From an uncultured Lachnospiraceae bacterium (GTDB taxonomy: Bacteria; Bacillota; Clostridia; Lachnospirales; Lachnospiraceae), in assembly GCA_910585965.1 (NCBI GenBank), contig CAJUHH010000012.1, positions 1 through 64,000 on the forward strand: a stretch of DNA of 64,000 bases, read 5' to 3'. Positions 37,428-45,161 of the stretch are shown here, in pieces (position 1 is the first letter of the stretch; the number at the start of each line of letters is the position of its first letter). A program made the position numbers and the translations under genes. The notes beneath the pieces were generated by a model that searched no databases, was not told the DNA's origin, and saw nothing but the letters and a program-made list of their open reading frames with translations.

Positions 37428-37651
37428 GAAATCACCATGCCTCCGTTATCGCTTAATCTTCGAATGGGCATTCCTTTCCTGGAAATGCCCACCCGTGTTA
37501 AAACAATATCTTTGATTTGCTTGAGAGCAGTTTCGCCCCGCTTATGATCAGAAGCACCCCTCCAGTGATCCCTGCCACCAGCGTAACGACTCCCACCACG
37601 ATATTCAAAGCCCCGGAACCGCTCATCGTTTTATATATTTTTTCTTCCATG
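37424..37651 (-). CDS. Short membrane protein, 75 codons
   Basis: A short reading frame between pyrE and the DUF6142-like gene. Residues 1-50 comprise a hydrophilic start (MEEKIYKTMSGSG), one hydrophobic helix region with Gly turns (about 14-42) and a Lys/Ser tail. The frame then continues 25 residues to a TGA that overlaps the next gene's ATG. One T fewer in the five-T run at 37500-37504 would give a TAA stop after residue 50, so the native protein may be 50 residues. The ATG follows an AAGGGAGGAAGGGC-type Shine-Dalgarno region. Function unknown. Confidence 0.6.
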
Positions 37652-37674
37652 CCCTTCCTCCCTTCCTGTTTTCC

Positions 37675-38352
37675 TTATTTTTTTGCGCCATATTTCTCAT
37701 AGTATGTGTCAATTAACGCCTTACATGCATCATTGATATAAATGATTCCTCGATACGGCCTGTTATACAAATATTCCACCACCTCTTCCATCGTTACGAT
37801 GGCGTTAGCATCAAACCCGTATTTTTCTCTTATTTCCTGCAGGGCGCTCGTTTCTCCCTGCCCCTTTTCCATACGGTTCAAAGATACGATCAGCCCTTTG
37901 ATTTCCACATCCGCCTGGGCTTTCAAAATCGGAAAAGTCTCTTCGATCGATTTGCCGGAAGTAGTCACGTCTTCAATAATAATAACCCTGTCGCCGTCCT
38001 TTAGCTTGCTTCCTAAGAGGATACCCGTATCCCCGTGGTCTTTCTCTTCCTTTCGGTTCGAGCAGTATTTCACATCTTTGCCGTACAATTCGCTGATCGC
38101 CATGGCGGTCGCCACGCTGAGGGGGATCCCTTTATAGGCAGGGCCGAACAGCACATCAAAATCCAGTCCGTAATTATCATGGATCGCCTTGGCATAATAT
38201 TCTCCCAGCTTTCTTAACTGGGTTCCCGTCACATATCCCCCGGCATTCATAAAAAAGGGGGATTTTCGTCCGCTTTTTAAGGTGAACTCTCCAAACTTCA
38301 GCACCTGGCTGTCTACCATGAATTCGATGAATTCCTTTTTATAACTGTTCAT
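37675..38352 (-). CDS. pyrE: Orotate phosphoribosyltransferase
   Basis: Condenses orotate with PRPP to form OMP, the fifth step of UMP synthesis. The 225-residue protein has the type I PRTase PRPP-binding motif VIIIEDVTTSGKS (about 122-134), the FTLKSGRKSPFF N-terminal segment and the flexible-loop region KEEKDHG. The start follows GGGAGG. It lies 44 bp after pyrF in the same direction, so the two last UMP steps are probably co-transcribed. Confidence 0.96.
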   Translation of the reverse strand: MNSYKKEFIEFMVDSQVLKFGEFTLKSGRKSPFFMNAGGYVTGTQLRKLGEYYAKAIHDNYGLDFDVLFGPAYKGIPLSVATAMAISELYGKDVKYCSNRKEEKDHGDTGILLGSKLKDGDRVIIIEDVTTSGKSIEETFPILKAQADVEIKGLIVSLNRMEKGQGETSALQEIREKYGFDANAIVTMEEVVEYLYNRPYRGIIYINDACKALIDTYYEKYGAKK

Positions 38353-38396
38353 ATATCCGTAATCCTCCCTGTTTGCAGGTTTTATCTTTTCTGATT

Positions 38397-39326
38397 TTAT
38401 CCCCTCCGGCTCAAAGCGCCCATAATATCGTCCCTCATATCTTCTACCGCCGCCCTTGCCGCTTCACCGAAATGCTGTTCCCCGAACTCCGCGTATTTTT
38501 CCTGCTTATAAGCCGCAATGATTCCCCTGGAGGAATTGACGATAGCCCCCAGTCCGTCCTCGTTGAAGAAATCCACAAGATCCTCTCCTTTTCCTCCCTG
38601 TGCGCCGTAACCAGGCACAAGAATATAAGCTTTCGGCATGATCCGGCGCAATATCCTTCCCATCTCCGGGTAAGTCGCGCCCACTACCGCGCCCACATAG
38701 CTATAGGAATCACCCATGCAGGCTTCCCCCCATTCAGCTACCTTTTCCCCGACCATTTCATAAAGCGGCCGGCCGTCTGCCAGGCGGTCCTGGAACTCGC
38801 CGCTGCTAGGATTGGATGTCTTCACTAAAATAAAAATCCCCTTTTTCTCCTGTCTGCATATATCGAGAAAAGGTTTTATCCCATCCGTGCCAAAATACGG
38901 ATTTACCGTTGCAAAATCTTCATCAAAGCCCGCATAAAATTTCCCGCCGACCTTCACCTTTCCCAAATGCCCGACCGCATAAGCTTTGGAAGTGGAGCCA
39001 ATATCCCCCCTCTTAATATCCCCGATCACAACCAGATCCTTTTCTTTGCAATAATCCAAGGTTTTCTTAAAAACCTTGAGTCCTTCCAGGCCGAACTGCT
39101 CATACATTGCGATCTGCGGCTTCACTGCCGGAATCAGATCCCAAATATTATCGATGATTTCTTTATTAAACTGCCAGATTGCTTCTGCCGCTCCTTCCAG
39201 CGTCTCGCCGAATTCCTGGTACGCTTTTCCCGTAATATGCCCGGGAATATAATCCAGCATAGGATCCAGTCCCACTACAACAGGAGCGTTCGTTTTTTTG
39301 ATTTTTTCCGTCAGTTTCTGAATCAT
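38397..39326 (-). CDS. pyrF: Orotidine-5'-phosphate decarboxylase (type 2)
   Basis: Decarboxylates OMP to UMP. The 309-residue length and N-terminal VVVGLDPML segment fit the longer type 2 PyrF subfamily. The catalytic DIKRGDIGSTS motif (D-K-x-x-D) sits near residue 90, and the C-terminal phosphate-binding region includes PGYGAQGG. The start follows GAGGAG. It lies 21 bp after the Nudix-like gene and upstream of pyrE. Confidence 0.95.
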   Translation of the reverse strand: MIQKLTEKIKKTNAPVVVGLDPMLDYIPGHITGKAYQEFGETLEGAAEAIWQFNKEIIDNIWDLIPAVKPQIAMYEQFGLEGLKVFKKTLDYCKEKDLVVIGDIKRGDIGSTSKAYAVGHLGKVKVGGKFYAGFDEDFATVNPYFGTDGIKPFLDICRQEKKGIFILVKTSNPSSGEFQDRLADGRPLYEMVGEKVAEWGEACMGDSYSYVGAVVGATYPEMGRILRRIMPKAYILVPGYGAQGGKGEDLVDFFNEDGLGAIVNSSRGIIAAYKQEKYAEFGEQHFGEAARAAVEDMRDDIMGALSRRG

Positions 39327-39347
39327 TCCTTTTCTCCTCTTATCCTT

Positions 39348-39746
39348 CTACAACTCCACGCCTTCCAGATCATTCATGACATACTTATTCTCAATGTATT
39401 CCGGGAACTGGTTTCTTTCCACCCATTCCCACTCTCCGTAATCTTCTCCGAGCACGATGCTGCTGTCGTCTTTGATAGAACAGATATAAGCGATCCCTAC
39501 GCACTGGGAATCCCCTATCATATTGGACCAAGTATAGACAATGCGTTCTATCTTCCCTTCGACCGAAAGGATTTCCCCGATAGCCCTTAACATAGCCTCG
39601 TCCGGCGCTTCCCCGTAATTTACTTCTGCGTCCACGAATTCCCACAGAAACGGATCCGGGATTCTGTCATCCACCCATCTTTTGACCAAAAGATACTTAT
39701 CGTCCTGTTTAATAATGCCTTTCACCCTTAAATAAATTTTTTCCAT
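39348..39746 (-). CDS. Nudix-fold protein with degenerate Nudix box
   Basis: A 132-residue protein with the Nudix beta-strand arrangement (IIKQDDKYLLVKRW opening, WEWVERNQFPEYI close). The Nudix box, normally Gx5Ex7REUxEExGU, reads from DAEVNYGE to GEILSVEG: the central R and one E remain, but the leading G, the E after R, one metal-ligand E and the final G are replaced. It may be a non-hydrolytic or altered-specificity member. It lies directly upstream of pyrF in the same direction. Confidence 0.75.
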   Translation of the reverse strand: MEKIYLRVKGIIKQDDKYLLVKRWVDDRIPDPFLWEFVDAEVNYGEAPDEAMLRAIGEILSVEGKIERIVYTWSNMIGDSQCVGIAYICSIKDDSSIVLGEDYGEWEWVERNQFPEYIENKYVMNDLEGVEL

Positions 39747-39812
39747 CCCTTTCCATACTCCTTTCCCCTAATCTTAATCTGCGAAACGAAAGACCGCGCC
39801 ATCGCATCCAAG

Positions 39813-39860
39813 CATCTACATGCGAACACATCTACATGTGAACACATTTACGCATGGACA
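39813..39860. repeat. Short tandem repeat at the nrdD 3' end
   Basis: Two 16-bp units (CATCTACATGCGAACA and CATCTACATGTGAACA) followed by a degenerate third unit that includes the nrdD stop codon region. Confidence 0.6.
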
Positions 39861-42220
39861 TATTTGCATATATTGGAAATATTGACATACTTACTGAAAT
39901 CCTCTCCATTTACTACCACCAGAGTGGGTGCCTGCATGACACCATATTGGTATGCCAGCTCCATGTTCTCTTCCGCATCTACCGCCACATACTGCTCTCC
40001 TCTCAGGTATTCCTTTGCCAGTTTGCAGTTCGGGCAGGTTTTTGTCGTAAAAAGGTATTTTATATTTTCCGGCTTTCCCGCCTTCTCATCCGCTTGCCGA
40101 TCCGGCTCCGGCAGTTCCATGGCGCTTGCCGCCGGCCGTTTCAACCGGGAAGCCGCCGTGTCATATTCCGTTCGGTTCGCATATTCCTGCAGCTTTCCAT
40201 CGTTCCAGTTCTGTACGGGACGGTAATATCCGGTAATACGGCTATATACCTCCGTCGCCTTGCCGCAATGGGGGCATATTTTTTTCTCCCCCGCCAGATA
40301 CCCATGATCCCGGCAGATCGAATAAGTCGGCGATATCGTATAATAAGGCAGCCTATAATTCTCCGCAATCGTCCTGACCAAGCTGGCCGCCGCTTTCCAA
40401 TCCGGCAGTTTCTCGCCTAAAAAGGCATGGAACACAGTTCCTGATGTATATAAAGTCTGTAACTCATCCTGAATATCCAGCGCATCAAAAATATCCACTG
40501 TATAATCCACCGGCAGATGGGATGAATTCGTATAGTAAGGCGTATCCCCCATGCTTCCTGCCGTCTGGATGTCGGGCCATCTTTTTTTATCATGCTTTGC
40601 CAGACGGTAAGCCGTGCTTTCTGCCGGAGTCGCCTCCAGATTATACAAATCCCCGTACATCTCCTGATAATCGGAAAGCCGGTTCCTCATATGGTTCAAT
40701 ACATCCTTTGCAAACTCCTGCGCCTTCTTGCTGCTAAGGTCTGCCCTCAGCCAGCTGGCATTTAAGCCGGCCTCGTTCATCCCCACAAGCCCGATCGTTG
40801 AAAAATGATTGTTAAAATTCCCTAAGTAACGTTTCGTATAAGGATAAAGCCCCTCTTCCAAAAGCTTTGTTATCACCCCGCGTTTGATCTTCAGGGATCG
40901 GGCGGCAATATCCATCATCCGGTCCAGCCGCCGGTAAAAATCATCCTGATTGGCAGACAGATAAGCCAGCCGGGGCATATTAATCGTCACCACGCCTACA
41001 CTCCCCGTGCTTTCGCCGGAGCCAAAGAACCCGCCGGTTTTTTTCCTCAGTTCCCTCAGATCCAGCCGCAGCCTGCAGCACATGCTGCGCACATCCCCGG
41101 GTTCCATATCTGAATTGATATAATTCGAAAAATAAGGTGTCCCGTACTTTGCCGTCATTTCAAACAGCAATCGGTTATTTTCATTATCCGACCAGTCAAA
41201 ATCCCTGGTAATGGAATAAGTAGGAATGGGATATTGGAACCCTCTTCCGTCAGCGTCCCCGTCTATCATTGTTTCGATAAACGCCTTGTTCACCATATCC
41301 ATTTCCTTTTTGCAATCTTTATATTTAAAATCCATTTCCCTGCCGCCCACGATCGCCGGCAGTTCCGCCAGATCGTCCGGCACGGTCCAATCCAGGGTAA
41401 TATTAGAAAAAGGAGCCTGTGTCCCCCACCGGCTTGGTGTGTTCACGCCATAAATAAAGGATTCAATGCATTTCTTTACTTCCGGATAAGTCAGATTATC
41501 GGCCTTCACGAAAGGAGCGAGATATGTATCAAAGGAGGAAAATGCCTGCGCCCCCGCCCATTCATTCTGCATAATGCCCAGAAAATTCACCATCTGGTTA
41601 CATAAAACGGAAAGATGTGCCGCCGGTGCGGATGTAATCTTGCCCGTAATGCCTCCCAGCCCTTCCTGTATCAGCTGCTTCAATGACCACCCGGCGCAAT
41701 ACCCCGTCAGCATAGACAAGTCATGAATATGAATATCCGCGTTTCTGTGTGCCTCCGCAATCTCATTATCATAAATTTCCGAAAGCCAGTAATTTGCTGT
41801 AACTGCGCCGGAATTGCTGAGGATCAGCCCTCCGACCGAATACGTCACTGTGGAGTTTTCCTTGACCCTCCAGTCCTCCACCTTGACATAGCTGTTCACT
41901 ACATCTTTATAATCAAGGATCGTGGACTTCATATTGCGCATCTTCTCCCGCTGCTTGCGGTAGAGGATAAAAGCTTTCGCAGTCTCCGTATACCCCGCCT
42001 GTTCCAGCACCTTCTCCACGCTGTCCTGAATATCTTCCACATGGATCTTCCCATCATCCACCTTGCTTTGGAATTCCGCCGTCACCCGCAGCGCCAATAA
42101 ATCCACAATATCGCTATTATACTGTATATCCGTCGCCTGAAAAGCTTTTATAATGGCATCATTGATTTTACTCAGCATAAAATCCGCCACTTCGCCATCC
42201 CTTTTAATTACCTGAAACAT
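39848..42220 (-). CDS. nrdD: Anaerobic ribonucleoside-triphosphate reductase fused to a glutaredoxin-like domain
   Basis: Class III reductase that makes dNTPs from NTPs under anaerobic conditions using a glycyl radical. The 790-residue chain has an N-terminal ATP-cone (about 1-90), the ten-stranded NrdD barrel, a C-terminal cysteine site (ICPHCGK) and the radical motif RITGYY with G664. Unlike standard NrdD of about 700 residues it continues through a linker into a ~73-residue thioredoxin/glutaredoxin-like domain with the redox pair CPNC (C729, C732) and a cis-Pro-like QAPTLVV segment. The start at 42220 fits the promoter; an ATG at 42232 is also possible. The activase nrdG is not adjacent. 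Confidence 0.92.
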   Translation of the reverse strand: MFQVIKRDGEVADFMLSKINDAIIKAFQATDIQYNSDIVDLLALRVTAEFQSKVDDGKIHVEDIQDSVEKVLEQAGYTETAKAFILYRKQREKMRNMKSTILDYKDVVNSYVKVEDWRVKENSTVTYSVGGLILSNSGAVTANYWLSEIYDNEIAEAHRNADIHIHDLSMLTGYCAGWSLKQLIQEGLGGITGKITSAPAAHLSVLCNQMVNFLGIMQNEWAGAQAFSSFDTYLAPFVKADNLTYPEVKKCIESFIYGVNTPSRWGTQAPFSNITLDWTVPDDLAELPAIVGGREMDFKYKDCKKEMDMVNKAFIETMIDGDADGRGFQYPIPTYSITRDFDWSDNENNRLLFEMTAKYGTPYFSNYINSDMEPGDVRSMCCRLRLDLRELRKKTGGFFGSGESTGSVGVVTINMPRLAYLSANQDDFYRRLDRMMDIAARSLKIKRGVITKLLEEGLYPYTKRYLGNFNNHFSTIGLVGMNEAGLNASWLRADLSSKKAQEFAKDVLNHMRNRLSDYQEMYGDLYNLEATPAESTAYRLAKHDKKRWPDIQTAGSMGDTPYYTNSSHLPVDYTVDIFDALDIQDELQTLYTSGTVFHAFLGEKLPDWKAAASLVRTIAENYRLPYYTISPTYSICRDHGYLAGEKKICPHCGKATEVYSRITGYYRPVQNWNDGKLQEYANRTEYDTAASRLKRPAASAMELPEPDRQADEKAGKPENIKYLFTTKTCPNCKLAKEYLRGEQYVAVDAEENMELAYQYGVMQAPTLVVVNGEDFSKYVNISNICKYVHA

Positions 42221-42289
42221 ACTAATACCCATACCCTTTCCACAGCCTGCAAACTTTGGGCCACAGACGCAAATCACACTACTAGGGGC

Positions 42290-42318
42290 ATTGTATCATT
42301 CCCCCAGAAAAAAGTCAA
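42290..42318 (-). promoter_or_regulatory. Promoter of nrdD
   Basis: On the minus strand, TTGACT (42313-42318) and TACAAT (42290-42295) with a 17-bp spacer. The predicted transcription start near 42283 places the ATG at 42220 about 60 nt downstream and argues against longer N-terminal extensions of NrdD. Confidence 0.75.
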
Positions 42319-42324
42319 TCAAAT

Positions 42325-42372
42325 ACACAAGATATCATGTCTGTATTTTTAGACAGACACAATATCTTGTGC
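42325..42372. promoter_or_regulatory. Pair of NrdR-like boxes upstream of nrdD
   Basis: Two 16-bp palindrome-like sites, ACACAAGATATCATGT (42325-42340) and ACACAATATCTTGTGC (42357-42372), resemble the NrdR box consensus ACACWATATATWGTGT. Their centres are 32 bp apart, about three helical turns, as is typical for tandem NrdR boxes, and they lie directly upstream of the nrdD -35. The same sequence can fold as a stem-loop after the TPR gene, so it may have a terminator-like role too. Confidence 0.7.
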
Positions 42373-42380
42373 CGCCTTGG

Positions 42381-43430
42381 TTATCTCGTCTTTAAAAACG
42401 TATACTCTCTCTGCGCCGCCGCATCATCCGGGTAAGTAGATAAATAACTGTTCATCAGGCTGGCTGCCGTCTGGTATTGTCCGAGCCTTTCATAAGTGAC
42501 AATTTCATTAAACTTGAGAGTCTGCATAATCGTGCAATTTTCCACATTCATCCCTGCCTGGAACGCCATCAAGGCCTCGTCATATGCCTTCAGCTCCATT
42601 TTGCAGAGTCCCAGACGGTTATATACGCTGGCATTCGTCTGGTCGCTGTCGATAAAGCTGCTGTAAACGCTGATTGCATAATTCAGATCGCCAAGCTCTT
42701 CATACGTCTGCCCTAACAGGAGAACCGCTTCATAGCCTTCGGATTTCCTGGCTTTTTCCAGATAATTCCTGGCATTATCATAATCTTCCAGATAATAATA
42801 AATCCTGCCCCTCTGATAATCCGTCATCGTCTTCGTGTCGCTGGCAAGAGCCGCCTGGAAATACTCCTGTCCCGCTTCCTTATAACCGTTCCGCTCCAAT
42901 GCCAGATAAATATCGATCAGCTGGTCATAATCCTCCGGCGCCAGGGAAATCGCCTCATCAAAATCCGCCTTTGCCTTCTCGTAATCTTCCGCAATCCTTA
43001 CGCTTCCTCTCAGATGGTAAGCCATCTCGTCCTTCGGGTTCATGGCAATAATCGCATTATACGCGCCAATGCTCCGGTTCACGTCCCCCATCTTGTAATA
43101 GGCAACAGCCAGATAATAGTTAATATCATAATCAATATCATCCACTCGCCCGCTTCCCGAGCCAAGCGCTTTCTCAAATGCCTCCACCGCTTTATCATAC
43201 TGGGTCAACCCCATATAAGCCAGTCCTTGTCCCCTGTATAAAAGCCGCAGATCCTCGCCTTCTGCCATCGCTTTATCAAAACATTGCAGCGCCCCCGCAT
43301 AATCCAGCGATTCCACCGCCGCCATTCCTTCATCGATGGAAGGCGTCTTGCTTCCCCCGCATCCGCCCAACATCACTGCCGTCAAAAGCGCCGCCAAAAC
43401 AACCGCATTTTTTCCTCTTCGTCCTCTCAT
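42381..43430 (-). CDS. TPR-repeat lipoprotein
   Basis: A 349-residue secreted lipoprotein. The N-terminus has a basic start, hydrophobic segment and a lipobox LGGC (C about 24) for LspA cleavage. From about residue 35 to the end it is built of tandem tetratricopeptide repeats (for example DYAGALQCFDKAMAEGEDL, TQYDKAVEAFEKALGSGSG, KAYDEALMAFQAGM), forming a helical protein-interaction scaffold on the outer membrane face of the cell. Partners are unknown. It lies between nrdD and the palindromic element C. Confidence 0.88.
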   Translation of the reverse strand: MRGRRGKNAVVLAALLTAVMLGGCGGSKTPSIDEGMAAVESLDYAGALQCFDKAMAEGEDLRLLYRGQGLAYMGLTQYDKAVEAFEKALGSGSGRVDDIDYDINYYLAVAYYKMGDVNRSIGAYNAIIAMNPKDEMAYHLRGSVRIAEDYEKAKADFDEAISLAPEDYDQLIDIYLALERNGYKEAGQEYFQAALASDTKTMTDYQRGRIYYYLEDYDNARNYLEKARKSEGYEAVLLLGQTYEELGDLNYAISVYSSFIDSDQTNASVYNRLGLCKMELKAYDEALMAFQAGMNVENCTIMQTLKFNEIVTYERLGQYQTAASLMNSYLSTYPDDAAAQREYTFLKTR

Positions 43431-43550
43431 CCTCTATCCTCTTCTGCCCTTTTGATCCTCTATTGTCCCTTGTGAAAACCCCTGCTATTCCAAACTGTGA
43501 TTTCATTATAGCCAAAAATAAAAGGAAGGTCAACAATCACCGCTGATTTC

Positions 43551-43924
43551 CTACGGGAATCAATTTTTACAGCCAGCATGGTGTGCATGGCAAGCCAGGG
43601 GAATAAAAGCGCAGCAGCCGGGAAGCGAACCGGGCTGGGACTGGGATTTTCTGCTGTTGTGTACAATCAGTAATTTCATTTATGAAATGGTCGAAAGCCT
43701 AGGGGGAAATTGCCATGGATGGCAATTTCAGGAAAAAGGACACGGATGTCCTTTTTTTCCGACCCGATCGGTTTGACCATATTTTTCCATTTCATTAATG
43801 AAATCTGATTGAAAGCTCCAGCAGAAAATCCCAGTCCCAGCCCGGCTCGCTTCCCAGCTGCTGCGCTTTTATTCCCCTGGCTTGCCATGCGCACCATGCT
43901 GGCTGCAAAAATTAATTTCCGTGC
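43551..43924. repeat. Large palindromic element C
   Basis: The full gap between rubrerythrin and the TPR gene is a giant imperfect palindrome. Long arms pair from 43551-43656 with 43819-43924, including CTGGGACTGGGATTTTCTGCTG-like left and matching right segments, and an inner pair built on TTTCATTTATGAAATGG (about 43674-43690) and CCATTTCATTAATGAAAT (43787-43804). The centre contains two perfect hairpins, GAAATTGCC/GGCAATTTC (43706-43729) and AAAAAGGACA/TGTCCTTTTT (43733-43756). No credible protein is encoded. Architecture resembles elements A and B but the core sequence differs. Confidence 0.8.
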
Positions 43925-43943
43925 TGATTTCCGGGCAGAAACC

Positions 43944-44552
43944 CTATCTCGAAAACTTACATTCATAAGGGGACAGTTCAAACCGAATAAAATACCCTTT
44001 ATCATGGTCGCATACCGGGCATTTCTCCGGGACTTTTTCCCCTTCAAAAACAAAACCGCAGTTCAGGCACATCCATGCAGTCTTCACATCAGATATAAAC
44101 AGCTTATTCTGTTCCAGCAGTTCCGCCAGCCGCCCGAAACGGTCTCCATGGATTTTTTCTATTTCCGCTATTTGATAAAAGGAAGAAGCCACATCCAAAT
44201 ACCCTTCCGCTTTCGCCTTATCTCCAAAAACCTTATACACCGGGTCATGTTCTTCGTACTCGTTATGCTGGGCCATGCGCAGCAGCTTCGTTACGTCATC
44301 CGCCAAATCCACCGGATAACCGCCGTCCACCCGTATGGTTTCCCCTGCCAGTCTCTTTAAATGGTTATAAAAAACTTCCGCATGTTCCTTTTCCTGATCC
44401 GCCGTATAACGGAACACTGCGCTGACCACATAAAGATTCTCTTTTTTTGCCTGCCCGGCTGCAAAAGTGTATCGGTTCCTTGCCTGGCTTTCCCCTGCGA
44501 ATGCCCGCATCAAATTGTCTTTCGTCTCGCTGTTCTTAAAATCCATTCCCAT
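43944..44552 (-). CDS. Rubrerythrin
   Basis: A 202-residue cytosolic peroxide-detoxifying protein of anaerobes. The N-terminal four-helix diiron domain has the paired carboxylate/His motifs (AGESQARNRY, DQEKEHAEVF, AEIEKIHGDRF). The C-terminal rubredoxin-like Fe(SCys)4 domain has CLNC and CPVC. It reduces hydrogen peroxide using electrons from rubredoxin or NADH systems. The start follows AGGAGG. It has a stem-loop region upstream and palindrome C downstream. Confidence 0.95.
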   Translation of the reverse strand: MGMDFKNSETKDNLMRAFAGESQARNRYTFAAGQAKKENLYVVSAVFRYTADQEKEHAEVFYNHLKRLAGETIRVDGGYPVDLADDVTKLLRMAQHNEYEEHDPVYKVFGDKAKAEGYLDVASSFYQIAEIEKIHGDRFGRLAELLEQNKLFISDVKTAWMCLNCGFVFEGEKVPEKCPVCDHDKGYFIRFELSPYECKFSR

Positions 44553-44582
44553 TCTGAACCTCCTGTATCATCATACTTTTAT

Positions 44583-44640
44583 GGGCAGCCTTCCTGCCAT
44601 GCCTGGCGGACGCCGCCGGACATGGCAGGGTATCCCGCCC
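44583..44640. terminator. GC-rich stem-loop between thioesterase and rubrerythrin genes
   Basis: A 9-bp stem CCTGCCATG/CATGGCAGG with an inner GGCGG/CCGCC hairpin and outer GGGC/GCCC closing pairs. No long U-tract follows on either strand, so this may be an incomplete terminator or processing signal after the thioesterase gene. Confidence 0.5.
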
Positions 44641-44674
44641 CTTCTGTTATACAGTCTGTCCAGTTTTTCCCTTT

Positions 44675-45106
44675 TTAATCCCCGGAATCCTCCCCGTTCT
44701 TCCAGCCGATCTTCAATACATTATCCAGCTCCGGGAACTGTTTTCTGAGGGCGATCGGACTCCCCTCCTCGCTTAAGAAGCAATGCCTGGATTCTCCCAG
44801 AGCCACGACAGCTTCCGTATAAATATCCTTCATCACATATTTTAACGTCAGTTTGATGCCGTTATACCCCTCTACCTCCATTTCGATCCGAATGCGGTCG
44901 TTAAAAGTGGTGCTTTTTTTATATTCGCACTCCACGCCGATCACAGGAGAAATGATTCCGCAGTCTTCCATCTTGTCATAACCCCATCCGATCTGCTCCA
45001 TAAAATCCACCCTGGCCTCTTCCATCCAGCGTATATAATTCGAATGGTGGGTAATCCCCATCTTGTCCGTTTCGTAATACTGCACCTTGTGAATATACGG
45101 TTTCAT
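44675..45106 (-). CDS. Acyl-CoA thioesterase (4HBT hot-dog fold)
   Basis: A 143-residue hot-dog protein of the 4-hydroxybenzoyl-CoA thioesterase/YbgC type. The N-terminal segment YYETDKMGITHHSNYIRWMEEAR carries the family's catalytic D and the helix of the hot-dog fold. It should hydrolyse short- or medium-chain acyl-CoA esters in the cytosol; the substrate is uncertain. The ATG at 45106 is chosen because it has an AAAGGAGA box at 7 nt; a longer reading reaches into the alpha-galactosidase gene. Confidence 0.88.
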   Translation of the reverse strand: MKPYIHKVQYYETDKMGITHHSNYIRWMEEARVDFMEQIGWGYDKMEDCGIISPVIGVECEYKKSTTFNDRIRIEMEVEGYNGIKLTLKYVMKDIYTEAVVALGESRHCFLSEEGSPIALRKQFPELDNVLKIGWKNGEDSGD

Positions 45107-45161
45107 AAAAAATCTCCTTTCCTGCCTTTCTTCGTCCTTTCGGCCCGAAGCACAGCTTTTT

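Noticed and set aside
39813..39860. CRISPR-like tandem repeats
   Set aside because: Units are contiguous without spacers and only two are well matched; no cas genes are present.
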